In this document: piece after piece, positions 1-10,329 of the stretch
How positions within the stretch are numbered: the stretch's first letter is position 1
How the letters are laid out: each line of letters begins with the position of its first letter
NCBI GenBank assembly: GCA_023014485.1
Contig: JAJOZX010009422.1
Location: 227,501 to 291,500 of the forward strand
Length of the DNA: 64,000 nt
Source: Bathynomus jamesi
Taxonomy: Eukaryota; Arthropoda; Malacostraca; Isopoda; Cirolanidae
Reading direction: 5' to 3'
Notes under the pieces: model-generated
The model's database searches: none
What the model was told of the DNA's origin: nothing
Seen by the model: only the letters and a program-made list of their open reading frames with translations
Made by a program: the position numbers and the translations under genes

Positions 1-2
1 GT

Positions 3-157
3 TTACCGAATTTATATCAAGATGGAGACACTGTCGCGTTGTCTACAATTAATCTTTTTAACGAAGCCGACTGGGATGGATTATTTCCAACGCAAACCGT
101 TGGTGATATTTGCAATGACGTTTCTTACGATCCGACGCAAAGGACTGCCGTAGAAAT
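3..157 (+). CDS. Exon of an unidentified gene (upstream exon)
   Basis: The third forward frame is open from the window edge to base 157 and encodes about 51 residues rich in Asp, Asn and Thr (it includes NLFNEADWDGLFP and VGDICNDV). It ends at a strong splice donor, AAT|GTAAGT, with the donor GT at 158-159, and leaves phase 2. A second exon at 618 continues in the same phase. The gene continues left of the window. I do not recognise the protein and see no transposase or viral motif. It could be a host gene whose later intron received the Polinton that follows, or a spliced element gene. Confidence 0.45.
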
Positions 158-617
158 GTAAGTAATTATGTGCTTGTAAATTTATTTTTTTTTAGCCAAT
201 TATTCGCGAACTTGTTATTTATTTTGGTGTGCTTGTCATTAGGAGAAAGAGCACTGTTCTGGATTATTTCATCATATATATATGGAGGGTTGTAGTAATT
301 CATCTCATTACATTTTATTGTAAAATGCTTCATTAAAATAGTAGGTATCTGCAATTATAGATTAGTTTGCAATTAATATTATGCTAAAGTCCTGTTTTGA
401 TTCGTTAAATATTTTTATAACACTCCTTTGCAAGTTTTAAATAAATTTATGAATTCCATAATAAATGAAATGTTATTCGGCATTTTCTCTTAAAGGAACT
501 TCTCTGAGCGGTTCGAAGATATCTTCACAGTGTAATACTCTGCATATGTTTTAAAGAATTGGGATTTTATTAAAAAAGATTCAGTATGAACTAATTAATT
601 ATTCTTTCTTCTTTAAG

Positions 618-749
618 GTCCGATGAGGATTTGACTTGTGTTATTCAGTCTTTTCGTTTTGAAGAAACGCATGTCGTGGACCTGAATACGGAGGTAAATG
701 TTTTACCGCGCAGTCAACTCAGCGATTGCCACATCATTAACGAAATAAT
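618..749 (+). CDS. Exon of the same unidentified gene (downstream exon)
   Basis: A pyrimidine-rich tract ending CTTTAAG at 617 gives a good acceptor. The 132-base exon (44 codons) is open in the frame predicted by the phase-2 junction with the exon ending at 157, and it ends at another consensus donor, AAT|GTAAGT, at 750. The segment is acidic (SDEDLTCVIQSFRFEETHVV). Two donors, one acceptor and one continuous phase support a real gene. No third exon is visible before the Polinton genes begin at 1032, so the next intron probably contains the element, or the gene is cut off. Function unknown. Confidence 0.45.
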
Positions 750-1031
750 GTAAGTTTTTCTCTTTTTCTTATGTTTCGAGCTTTTTTCGGATAAGAAAAA
801 GACGCAATGTATTTTCATCAATTTATTAAATGAAAGAAATCATGTGTTTAGTACAATAACCATCTTAAATAAGCTACAGAATACATAAACTAATATCATT
901 GGAGGCAATTATGTATATATACGAAAAAAACATCATACTATACAAAGAGTGCGCACAATCGGAAAACGGCTTTTTATCTGTCTGCATACCATTTCGTCGT
1001 TTCGTTCAATGTGACACGGGTCGAATAATTT
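750..1031. other. Left edge of the Polinton; no gene
   Basis: AT-rich sequence that begins with the splice donor at 750 and runs to the end of the protease gene. I searched by eye for a terminal inverted repeat shared with 16.7-18.5 kb and found none, so the exact left end of the Polinton is not fixed. Confidence 0.3.
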
Positions 1032-1457
1032 TTAAAAAATTATGAATTTCTTACCACGTGACATATGCATGAGAAATGAAAGGCAGTACATCCCGCAAGT
1101 ATTACTAAAATATACTTGTAGACGGAAGGGATTCCATACAACTTCGGGGATATGTAACTGCTGGAGAAACTTTAAAATAACAGGGTCACTGCAGGGCTGA
1201 GTCCCGAGTGAATCAAAATAGTACATGCGGTCCCTATTTTTAAAATAGATTGCAAACCAGTGAAGCCCTTCACTACCAATAACATCTGTATTCACAATAA
1301 GACTACCGCAATCTCTCGTAGTTGGCAATTTCAATGTTTCATTCTTCGCAAACATACCGATAAATTTGGAACGTGTGATTCGTTCACTATTCATTACTCT
1401 CTGAAGTGTATTCCCATCCCTTTTAAAAGTCAATGACAACGCTGCTAAATCTGTCAA
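1032..1457 (-). pseudogene. Adenain-like cysteine protease of the Polinton
   Basis: The 141-residue minus-strand ORF has the adenovirus/Ulp1-type cysteine protease layout: a catalytic His in GLHWFAIYF, an acidic partner in YYFDSLG, and the nucleophile in NTCGMYCLSFL. In Polintons this enzyme matures capsid precursors. The protein ends with MHMSRGKKFIIF soon after the Cys helix, whereas family members continue for tens of residues, so the C-terminus looks truncated by a frameshift. It lies just downstream of the major capsid gene, whose 3' end overlaps its start by about 35 bases. Confidence 0.85.
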
Positions 1458-2662
1458 CTTTTATTAAGGCTTGTGACTCGAGATATACTAGTACACTAAT
1501 AGGCGCGTCTATTGGCTTAGCGAATTCCAATCTGACAGAGATGTTTCCACTTTGTTGTGGAATTAAGTGTGTATTTACACTAGCAAATAAATCAGGTGTA
1601 ATGTCAAACGGATAAAGGATAAATTGATCGATGAATTCTTTCTGCGTTACCCCAAACCCGAGTTCATGACAACCACCTGCGATATGGGCCAGATTACTAT
1701 ATGCTCTCGCGCAAAGCGGGAACACATCGTCTGATGAATAATCCATATCCATAGCCCCGCCCAAAGCAACGCCATTAACGTATAGAGTTATATTTTTAAG
1801 GGCGAAATTCTCGAATTTAAAGGCAATCTTTTTATATTTTCAATTCACCGAAGCATGGTCCTGCAATCCAATTAATATCGTTTAGGGAGATTTCCCACGG
1901 CGATGTTTTCTATATGTTTCAAGGCCAGCCCTGCTGGCACCATGTATAGTTTGATCTGCGCTCCACTAATTGGGTATTTTACTGTGGCATGTAATAAGTT
2001 TTTCTCAATTTATATTTGTTTAGGCGAACTTAATTTTACTCGCCGTACGCGGAGGTGTCTCCATAAAGTGAATCACAACGGGTTTTGCTCCCTCTTGTTG
2101 ATCAGCTCCCAGATTTATACAGATCTCAGGATTCGCGCGGGTGAGCTTTATTTTCATATTCATCCCATCCACACCCAACTTCTGCTGGAATGTGAAGTCT
2201 GTATGCAAGCGTCCAAAACATTCATATACTTCCTTTTTAGAATTTTAAATTTGTCCTTTATACTACTTTCGTTTTTAGCTTCATAATAGCCCTCGGCACT
2301 TAAAAAGGTATCCTTCGCTTCTTTGGAAAAGTTCAGCACAGTTTCGAGATAGGCTCGTAGGTACCCCGTTCCTGCCGATATGTAGACCTGATTTAAATAT
2401 ACATCACACTAGTTGAATATGGAGTGCAGAAAGTTTGTTTCAGGGTATAGAGCATATTTGTCATCGCAGTCTGTTCCATCAGAATAAGCTATACGTACTA
2501 TAGCTTACATGTGCACACAGCTTGGGTCAAAAAAGTAAGGGCTTGAGCTGGGTATCACGAATTCTATTGGAGCACTCGCGGAACTGTGTTTAACGGGTTA
2601 ATCGTAATAAAGTCACTGTGCTCAATAGAAACTTGAGTCAGAGGAATATCAAAGAGGGACAT
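1423..2662 (-). pseudogene. Major capsid protein (double jelly-roll) of the Polinton, broken
   Basis: Separate minus-strand reading blocks line up with the Polinton major capsid family (often named F54H12.2-like in arthropod databases). The N-terminal block starts at an ATG at 2662 (MSLFDIPLTQ). A middle block at 2020-2208 has the VDGMNMKIKLTR strand region. The C-terminal block at 1423-1764 has PFDITPDL and GNISVRLEFAKPIDA followed by a long beta-rich tail. The blocks are in different frames with stops between them, so the gene carries several indels. The protease follows directly, as expected for a morphogenesis cluster. Confidence 0.75.
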
Positions 2663-2842
2663 CTCCGATTTACAACATTGTGAACTACACGGATGGATGA
2701 AGCGTGCCATGACGAGTCAGAAATAGTACCACCTCTCTCGACAAGTAGTAAACAGTCTATAATTCGAGATCACTATTCTTCGCTTATATCAGTCAAAAAA
2801 ATGGCCAACCATAGGTTTCATTCACTTAAAACACTTCTTTTC

Positions 2843-3150
2843 TTATATCCTTTTACGTTTAACGCCACGTGCTGGTAATCCCTCCTTCCGAACAGCCCTC
2901 TTCTTCTTCCCACCACCACGCATTTCTCTCTTTGCATCTTTGACGATTTCGTCCCTTGTACGCTTTAAATATTTTTATAGCTTCTTTAGGTTTAGCCCCA
3001 GCCAATATGTTTTCTGCCGTGATAAGACCTGATTGTAGCGCTATCGTCCTGAGGTATCTGGCTCCCTTCTTCAGCAAGGGGACAGCTATACGTAATATGA
3101 TTGAAAAATGGATCCAAGTCCACTACCACGCTGGTATTTCACACCTGTGA
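2843..3150 (-). pseudogene. Small basic virion protein of the Polinton (pVI/pX-like)
   Basis: A short minus-strand gene with GSGLGSIF near its start, then an amphipathic block (LLKKGARYLRTIAL), and a strongly basic tail reached after a frameshift (GGGKKKRAVRKEG, KRKRI, stop at 2843). A glycine-rich start, amphipathic helix and Lys/Arg tail fit the small adenovirus-pVI/pX-like virion proteins encoded beside Polinton capsid genes. Two frameshifts are visible, around 3090 and 2960. It sits between the major and minor capsid genes. The family name is less certain than the element context. Confidence 0.55.
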
Positions 3151-3251
3151 AAGGCTTTCTGCCCATTATAACTCAATGCGTCGAAAGTGCAGTTTCACTG
3201 TTAAGCTCACATCACCGAATGCGAAATTTTTTCCCTCATTCGTTCTTATAT

Positions 3252-3900
3252 AGGGTGTCCCAGGAGGAAATGTCAAGAATGCATCATTTGACTCTTTGGG
3301 TATTTCTAAGTAGAAAGTATTATATCGACATGTGCCTGATTCCCAACCGTTACCGAGATACAGGCCTCTACATTTGGGTAACTAAAACATAATAAAAAGC
3401 CGATCTTAGATAATATTCAATGACATTTAATGATACATTGGCAACTGTGCAGATCCTCACATTATTTATTTAAATTATTTTTTTGTCTGGGGGTTCTTGA
3501 AGAGTAACGTTTATCAGCGGGGTAAGCCCGAAACTAGGGAGCAGTTGGTTGCACGTATACAGGATGCGTTCATAAACCTCAGAAATGAACTTCCACGTTT
3601 TCCTTGGCAAGAATCGATGGATCGGAGGCTCGCCGCGTGCATTGAAGAAGGAGGGGGTCACTTCGAAACCATTCCGCAATAAGTGCAATAGTGTATTGTA
3701 TGTTTGTACTTTTTGTAAACCACAAGTGTCATTAAATAGTATCTAAGATCGCCTTTTTATTATGTTTTAATTACCCAAATGTAGAGGCCTGTATCTCGGT
3801 AACGGTTGGGAATCAGACCCATATCGATATAATACTTTCTACTTAGAAATACCCAAAGAGTGAAATGGTGCATTCTTGACATTTCCTCCTGGGACACCCT
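3252..3900. mobile_element. IS630/mariner-type MITE inserted in the minor capsid gene
   Basis: Inverted repeats of about 170 bp begin GGGTGTCCCAGGAGGAAATG at 3253 and end with the complement at 3899. They include an internal block (AGGCCTGTATCTCGGTAACG) present in both arms. The ends are TA-rich, as expected for TA-targeting IS630-Tc1-mariner elements, although the TA duplication is not clean. The capsid coding sense stops at the right edge and resumes at the left edge, so the insertion is younger than the Polinton. It retains a remnant of transposase. Confidence 0.8.
3497..3682 (+). pseudogene. C-terminal remnant of an IS630/mariner transposase
   Basis: A 61-residue ORF inside the MITE contains KPETREQLVARIQDAF followed by RRLAACIEEGGGHFE. 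That is the standard C-terminal end of invertebrate IS630/mariner transposases, where an ACIE..GGHFE-like block precedes the stop. The catalytic DDE region is absent, so this is a deletion derivative that would have depended on a full-length relative. Confidence 0.65.
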
Positions 3901-5397
3901 TACTATATTGAGATGTTGGTTATTAGATTAGTCGCGACATTCACAAAATGGGGCCTGTCATATGTAATACTCATGCTCTTCCCTCTATTGTTAGGAATGT
4001 GAGCAATGCGCAGCAGGCGTGCCTGGTATTCCCAACAAACTGGTGCTCCACATTATTGCTGTAAATATAGCACATGTCTGGAGGTGTATAGCCAGCAACC
4101 AGTTTGTCCAATTTCAACTGATACATTAGGCTGGACAAGTCATGTTTTACTTCGTAAAAGGTATCTCGTTGGAAGGCTGATCGATATTGCCCCTCGGTTA
4201 TAATTTTGAACAGCCCTTTGTCTTCAATATTTCTGTTAGCCTGTGATTTTAGGGTCACAGGTTGTGACATACGGTTTCGTATACTAAATCAGCGGTAAGA
4301 TTTGAGTTTTTTAAACTTACGTTTAAGTCTCTCACATCATCCTCAGCCGCACCATAACGGCTCGGACATAGTTTTACTACTGTACTGTAATACCGTGCAT
4401 CCCCAATCCGGGCGATACGTAAGGTTTCATCCCGAGTTACCCCGGCTTTTTCACACTCATTAAGGCTCTAAGAACCGTAAAAACGGGATCTTTATATTCA
4501 ATATTTAAAAAGAGGTTGTCCAGCTGAATTTCGCATAACCCCACCTCATACGAATCACGACCCAATTCAATGGGGCCATGGAGTTTTGTTACAAAGTTGG
4601 CCAGGGTGTTGTTAGGATGTACAGCCAGGGACGAGGAGGAAGGGAGTGTGAGGTAGATATGGTTAGGCGACATGTTGCATACTATTTAAGCTTCCTTATT
4701 GCATCAGCTTTTATATAGGTGTTGAAGTTTTCTGGGTACCCTAGCCATTTCAACAGGTACATTTTTCTCTTCCCTGAACCTTTGCTTCCTAAAATTTTTT
4801 CATTTTTAAAATATTTTTTTTCCTAAATTAAATGTCACTTTCTGCAACTCCTCTGGGTAAAACCCTCCTCCGATTTCTTCCCCATTCAAATCTTTAACGT
4901 TAATACAGCATTATTTCGCCTTTAGGTCTCATAGCACGAACTTTAAAAATCTTACTTGCCCAACCTTCCTCAAATCCCTTCGCAAATTTATTTCCCGAAC
5001 GCGACAGCCTTACATAATCATTGATTTTGAAATGCGCAGAGTGTGGTGATGGTGTTCCATCTCTTCTCACATCAGGCTCTGTGCGCGTACCGCTTTCTAA
5101 AATCTCGTTAGGTGTTGTCCCAATCGTGCGATGGTGTGAGCGGTTGTAGGATGAGGCCAATGATTCCAGAATGCCTATATATCTGTATGTTTTTTTATGT
5201 GTAAAATAGCGGTTCATGCGTTCCTTTATGGTACGTTGAACCAGTGGCGTACTAAGGAGGGTGCGAGGGGGGCGGTCCGCCCCGGGTGACAGCCTGGAGG
5301 GGGGTGCCATCGGGAGAGTTGAAATACCAGTAAAAGTTTTCAAACCAAATGAAAAATTCGCCATAGTACGAAAAAAAATTAAAAAATGTTCAAACTA

Positions 5398-6292
5398 CCG
5401 GGTGTACATAAAGTCAGGATCTATTTTTGTGAAGCACTTGGAAATTATATGGAATTCAATCATAAAATGATAAAGTGGTAACATTTATTAAATAATTAAG
5501 AGTAGGATTCGACGTGACGCCCATCAGTATCCCTGCACAGCTCAAATCGTTCCGCAGCATTTCTAAACACATTCTGGAGCATTTGCGGGGTTATGTTATC
5601 TGCAGCAGTTCGTATACGTGTACGTAAGTTTTCAAGACTCGTAATCTTCGTCTGATAGACGTGCGATTTGACAAAGCCCCATGCAAAGAAATCTAAAGGG
5701 GTTAAATCTGGTGATCTTGCTGGCCAAGGTCTGTTGCTTCCGCGTCCGATCCAGCGATTTGGAAAACGTCCATTTAGATAATCCTGAACAATTTTGGCAT
5801 AGTGACAAGGAGCACCATCATATTGATAGACGACGGGGATAGGATTGTTAGTACCGTCGTCTATCAACATGATGGTGTTCCTTGTCACTATGCCAAAATT
5901 GTTCAGGATTATCTAAATGGACGTTTTCCAAATCGCTGGATCGGACGCGGAAGCAACAGACCTTGGCCAGCAAGATCACCAGATTTAACCCCTTTAGATT
6001 TCTTTGCATAGGGCTTTATCAAATCGCACGTCTATCAGACGAAGATTACGAGTCTTGAAAACTTACGTACACGTATATGAACTGCTGCAGATAACATAAC
6101 CCCGCAAATGCTACAGAATGTGTTTAGAAATGCTGCGGAACGATTTGAGCTGTGCAGGGATACTGATGGGCGTCACGTCGAATCCTACTCTTAATTATTT
6201 AATGAATGTTACCACTTTATCATTTTATGATTGAATTCCATATAATTTCCAAGTGCTTCACAAAAATAGATCCTGACTTTATGTACACCCGG
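5398..6292. mobile_element. Foldback (head-to-head) mariner inside the hAT
   Basis: The two outer ends are perfect inverted repeats (CCGGGTGTACATAAAG and complement), flanked by TA at 5396-5397 and 6293-6294. Each arm, about 440 bp, is the same 3' half of a mariner transposase gene. The arms meet near 5840-5855 at a short unique loop. The left arm (5496-5888) encodes on the minus strand DGAPCHYAKIV, then [14 protein letters not shown], then RTRIRTAADNI. The right arm repeats this on the plus strand with a few substitutions and an in-frame stop after DFFA. The clean TA flanks mean the palindrome itself was mobilised as a unit. Confidence 0.9.
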
Positions 6293-6689
6293 TATTACAA
6301 CAGCTTAATGTTAATTTCCACTATAAAATGAATTTTTAGTTGTATTGGCAATACAAAATTTACAAACGAAAAATTAAATATTTGATAAAAATTACATCGA
6401 AAAGCTAACGTTTGTTGACGTTTTAGTCATCAGTTTGTTGAGCACAGCCAGCTAGCTGCAACTGACATTCCAAGTCTTGTTCACTTGACACTGTGACTCA
6501 CATACATGAGGTATGTTTCATTAAATAATTATGATAAAGCATAAAGTGCTGGTGTTTATAACAATATCATGGTACTTATACCAGTGTCCAGTAATTTTTG
6601 ACAATGTGGTATCATAGTGATGTTTAAGTGTTTATAATTGCATCGTCATGATGTTAGAATACCCGGTAAATGCATCGTCGTGATGTCAT

Positions 6690-7816
6690 TTGGAAGCGTT
6701 TCTTCATGTGTGACTTTTTTTGGAACCTTGGAGAGTCTATTCCTTTTTTCGGTCTCAACTCATCGATGGGAAGTGCTGATGGAGAATGTAGGCATGACAG
6801 TCAAAAGACTTTCCCAGACAAGATGGAGTGCTCATTATGACGCCGTGAAACCAGTGAAGGCAAATTTTGAAAAGCTGACCTCAACCCTTGAAGTACTGTG
6901 CGATCCCAAATAAAATGTGGACACAAGAGGATCAACTCAGATTTTGCTGTCTGCTGTATGTGATTTCTCTTTTTTGAGTTACCTTTCTTTCTGGTGTGAA
7001 GTCCTGGAAGAAATTAATCTCACACAAAAGTATTTGCAAACAGTTGGAATCAGCCTTGAAAAGTGCATTGTGAAGCTCCAAGCTCTAAAACTGTTTCTTG
7101 AAGATCAGCGCAATGAAATTGTGGAGAGGGCCATTCATTATGCAACTAAAAAGTGTGAGGAAATGGACATTTCTATGGAGAGAAGAGAGAGAGTTAAGCT
7201 CCGAAAAAGGATGCCAGGAGAGATGGCAAAGGATGGTGGTCTCACATTGCCAGAGGAAGTAAAAAGTGCTATGTTTGAATGTCTTGATCGCTTTCATCAA
7301 GAATTGGAGATTCGTTCTAAGGCAATGGATCAAATTCTGTCAATCTTCGCTGTTATTCAGCCAAACACTTTGGTTGTTGCAACAGAAGAAGAACTTCGGA
7401 AGTATATTCCAAATTTGACTCAGATTTTCAATGAATTTTCTGATGAAGATATCAGTGTGGAAATTGGACGACATCGGAGGCATTTGGAAACTGCCAAAAT
7501 CATCGTTGAAGAGGTAAAGAAATGGACAGCATTGCAGTTTCTGGAGTTTATTGTGAAATAGGATTTTTGTGAAACTTTGCCAAGCTTGTCACTGTGTTTG
7601 AGGTTCTTTTTGACTGTCTGTGTGTCTATTGCTTCATGTGAAAGAAGTTTTTCCAAATTAAAATTGATAAAAAATTTCTTTCGCTCGACCATGAGTCAGA
7701 CAAGATTGACAAATCTGGTTTTACTTTCAATTGAACATGAATATGCAAAGAAAGTGAATTTTGATGAGGTCATTGATCAATTTGCAGAAATTAAGGCTCG
7801 AAAGCAGATACTGTGA
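6690..7816 (+). pseudogene. hAT transposase, ZMYM1-like, C-terminal half
   Basis: Three consecutive plus-strand blocks make up the C-terminal half of a zinc-finger-MYM-1-like hAT transposase. The first (6690-6913) has STHRWEVLMENV and SQTRWSAHYDA. The second (6917-7561) is a long helical insertion-domain block with ETAKIIVEEVKKW. The third (7577-7816) is the hAT dimerisation region with SIASCERSFSKLKLIKNF and STMSQTRLTNLVLLSIE. Stops at 6911 and 7559 separate them. The N-terminal region with the first catalytic Asp is missing. Confidence 0.82.
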
Positions 7817-8594
7817 ATCCTCTCTATTTACCTTTGAAGAATAGGCTGAGAGTTGAGACTGGATTTCCTGTGTTTTTTGTATAAAATAAAATGCAGTATT
7901 ACCTGTTCACTGAATTTTTAATGTCCTGCATTTTTCTTATTTCCAATTTGCTGGTGACAGTACTGTACTGTTTAAAAATCTAATTGCAAACATAATATAT
8001 TTTTCTGTGTGTTTAAATTTTAAAATTATTTATGGGGGATGCCAAAGGAAGGATCCGCCAAGGGTACCAAATACTTTAGGTACGCCCCTGCGTTGAACTC
8101 TTTCAGCTAAAGAGGTCTTATGTATAGAATTGGAAGTGTAATAGCTGATATTAAACTCTGTCAATATGTTCTGAAAAGCTCGGCCTATAAATTCTTTCCC
8201 CATATCCGTACAAAAATAGCCTGGAACCCTGTTTTCTTTCAACATCAACGTTTTGTTGTCCTTAGCACCTGCTTCATGCGATTTATTCAGAGGAATTAGC
8301 CACAGATATCTAGAGAATACATCTATTATGAACACGATGTAGCGATAACCATCGTTATACACTGAATATCTTTGCATATCTGTTAAATCTGCTTGCCAAA
8401 TAGAGTGAATCGATGTCGCTGTTGTCTTGGCTGTTTTGAACCTTTTTCTCAGAGGCTTATGAAGTGTATAAACGTCTTGCTCTCGCAAAAACCTCTCAGC
8501 ATCTTTTTTCTCTACCCCATCTTGTAAACACTTCAGTACAGTCTATCTATGACACCGTAGGAGGCTGGGATAGAAATGTCATAATAAAGTCTTG

Positions 8595-9352
8595 TTAATA
8601 TGTTAGCCATTTGCGTATTTTAGAGGCACGTGGGTAGGGTTGACCGTTTTTTATCCTCTTCTTTCTCCTCTTCAGAGATGCTACTGTTAGGGGTGATGGC
8701 GTACTCACTTGTGACACATGCAAGACTTCCTCCAAGTCTCTTAACCTAATCACATTTCCTATCAATGTTTTGGGGACATTTATTTGTTGTAGTTTTGCTT
8801 TATATGCTTCCATCCTGATGGTGATGGCCTATCGGACTTTCTCACCAGATCATGGACGATGTCTACGATATTCGATCCCTGTACCTATGCTCCTTCCACA
8901 ATGATCTCACCCGTATCGGTCCACTGTATGTTGGGATCTTCATTCAATAGATTATAAAGACTTAAACCTTTATTCCTCAATGTATGTGGGAGGGTGCTTT
9001 TTAATACATACTCGATATGTTGTGTGGCCGACCCGTTATTCTTTGGTTCGTCATTTTTTTCGTCGGACGCAGGTCCTATGTCACCATGCCCATCGTTGTC
9101 CGTGCTGTATCTAATAACCAGAGAGATCTCTGTCGGATTCCTATAATTTTCGTACTCGTGAAGAAATTTCTGCAGAGCTTCTTCGTATAAGATTCTTTTC
9201 TCATCAGGTGTTTTTCCACTGTTTTATAGGATTAACCACTCGCTTTCCATTCTTTTAAACCTGCTTTTACGGGATTCTAGAACCGTGTCTGCACTCTTTG
9301 AATTTTGCAGTGACGCATACATCTCGTGTGGAATCAATACCACTTTCTTCAT
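8595..9352 (-). pseudogene. Conserved Polinton ORF of unknown function
   Basis: An ATG at 9352 opens MKKVVLIPHEMYASL. The frame then runs through a middle block (YVLKSTLPHTLRNKGLSLYN, then LNEDPNIQWTDTGEIIVEG) and a late block (SNIVDIVHDLVRKSDRPSPSGW). One TAA near 9230 and one TAG near 8890 interrupt it, and a frameshift near 8810 moves the tail (KAKLQQINVPKTLIGN) into the frame that ends at 8595. These landmarks match a protein found next to the integrase in many invertebrate Polintons; its biochemical role is not known to me. It overlaps the integrase start by about 15 bases. Confidence 0.65.
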
Positions 9353-9458
9353 TATATTAATCTAGTGAGTAAAGGCCCCAAAAACTGAAAATAAGATGGG
9401 GAGGAATGACCCTCCTCTTTGTACAATAGTTCGTTTTTCCTTCCCCACAGTCTAACTT

Positions 9459-9587
9459 TTATGAGCGAGTGTACGTATTATGTTCTTGAAAAGGAGTCGA
9501 TATTTTTAGCAACAACTGTTGCATTGCCAGGGGCAGTCGATGATAGATTTTTATTAGTTCATGGTATTTCTTTAGCCTCTTTGTCAT
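9459..9587 (-). CDS. Small basic Polinton ORF (fragment)
   Basis: A 42-residue minus-strand ORF beginning MTKRLKKYHELIKIYHRL sits between the ATPase stop and the conserved ORF. Many Polintons have a small Lys/Leu-rich ORF in this position, starting with a similar KKY..L.K.L pattern and continuing further. Here the reading stops early, so it is probably the truncated start of that gene. Function unknown. A chance ORF is possible. Confidence 0.3.
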   Translation of the reverse strand: MTKRLKKYHELIKIYHRLPLAMQQLLLKISTPFQEHNTYTRS

Positions 9588-10221
9588 TCTGGAATATACA
9601 TCTTTTCAGGCTCGTTTGGAAATATATTCGTTCTTAGAAGCACCCTAAACGTGTTTCGCGGATGAAGGTCACAAAGCAAATATCCATAACGCTCACTTGG
9701 AGCTTCCTTATTAACTTCCAAAAACTCCTTACGCTGATTCGGGAACATTTGATTGGCTAATACCTCAATTTGTGGTACATCTCTACATTGCGCGAATAAG
9801 ACTAGAGATTCTGTTTTTAACGACACATCGTGCATGTATCTATTTTTGAAAAATGGATTCTGATTGATGAAGAACACGCTTATGTTAAGATGGTGGGAGA
9901 ATACTGTAAATGTCTCGGCAAACGTTTTATCCATCTCCAACGTGAGAGATTCAATTACAATGACTGTATGGTCATTTCCCTTTAACGAAATAACATCATA
10001 TACACATTTGTGGAACAAAATATCATCTTGGTACTCGTTGAACACTGATTGATACGTCGAATAGCACCATATAACTTTATGCACAAATTTTGAGAACATT
10101 TCTCCCTTTTCTTTAAGATTTTAAGCATAAACACCGTTTTACCACATCCTGTAGGGCCAGATACAATACATGTGGATGGGCCCGTGAACCTGAATTTTTC
10201 TACAGAATCCATCTCTAACAC
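9584..10221 (-). pseudogene. FtsK/A32-type genome-packaging ATPase of the Polinton
   Basis: The N-terminal block (9982-10221) carries a perfect Walker A motif in CIVSGPTGCGKTVF. After a frameshift near 10100, the C-terminal block (9584-10099) carries the Walker B-like strand HTVIVIESL, the sensor-like INQNPFF and a Polinton-typical end (PSERYGYLLCDLHPR, then a basic and acidic tail). The usual Walker B Asp-Asp is replaced by Ile-Glu-Ser, so even the unbroken part looks inactive. The enzyme would pump DNA into capsids. It is the most upstream gene of the minus-strand cluster and diverges from PolB. Confidence 0.85.
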
Positions 10222-10329
10222 GTCACACTCCTAAGTGGGTCATTTACAAAATATAATAAAAATTTAAGTGGTGTTCCTTAAATTCTACAATCTTGTTTTT
10301 CCGCTTCTTCCACAGAACCGTGAATGAGA

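Larger units (their letters stand above)
3166..4673 (-). pseudogene. Penton-like minor capsid protein of the Polinton, split by a MITE
   Basis: The N-terminal block (4437-4673) begins MSPNHIYLTLPSSSSL and contains EVGLCEIQ, typical of the Polinton single-jelly-roll minor capsid protein. A middle block (3971-4270) has DMCYIYSNNVEHQFVGN. The coding sense continues in another frame to about 3905 (THIPNNRGKSMSIT-like block, then HFVNVATNLITNISI). A 650-bp MITE interrupts it there, and the C-terminus resumes at about 3250 (NFAFGDVSLTVKLHFRR) with a stop at 3166. There are also frameshifts near 4430 and 4010. The protein would cap capsid five-fold vertices; this copy cannot be made. Confidence 0.7.
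5242..8090 (+). mobile_element. hAT transposon inserted in the Polinton integrase
   Basis: The ends are CAGTGGCGTAC at 5242 and GTACGCCCCTG at 8090, imperfect inverted repeats of the common CAGGGGCGTAC hAT class. The element is flanked by a perfect 8-bp target duplication, CGTTGAAC, at 5234-5241 and 8091-8098. The 2849-bp copy contains the C-terminal half of a ZMYM1-like hAT transposase in three ORF blocks, and a foldback mariner near its 5' end. The N-terminal half of the transposase is missing, so it is non-autonomous. Confidence 0.92.
4900..8610 (-). pseudogene. Polinton integrase (retroviral-type, rve), split by a hAT
   Basis: Reading leftward, an ATG at 8610 opens MANILTRLYYD, and the block at 8099-8488 carries HKPLRKRFK and the core-domain motif WQADLTDM with FIIDVFSRYLWLIPL and a second acidic motif FCTDMGKEF. 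The core stops at a hAT insertion (5242-8090) and resumes at 5233 with RTIKERMNRYF, then the third catalytic-region helix and a chromo-like tail (HFKINDYVRLSRSGNKFAKG). A frameshift near 8490 and the insertion inactivate it. In Polintons this enzyme joins the element to host DNA and generates 6-bp duplications. Confidence 0.88.

Noticed and set aside
1433..1615. Plus-strand ORF over the capsid/protease junction
   Set aside because: Antisense shadow of the major capsid C-terminus.
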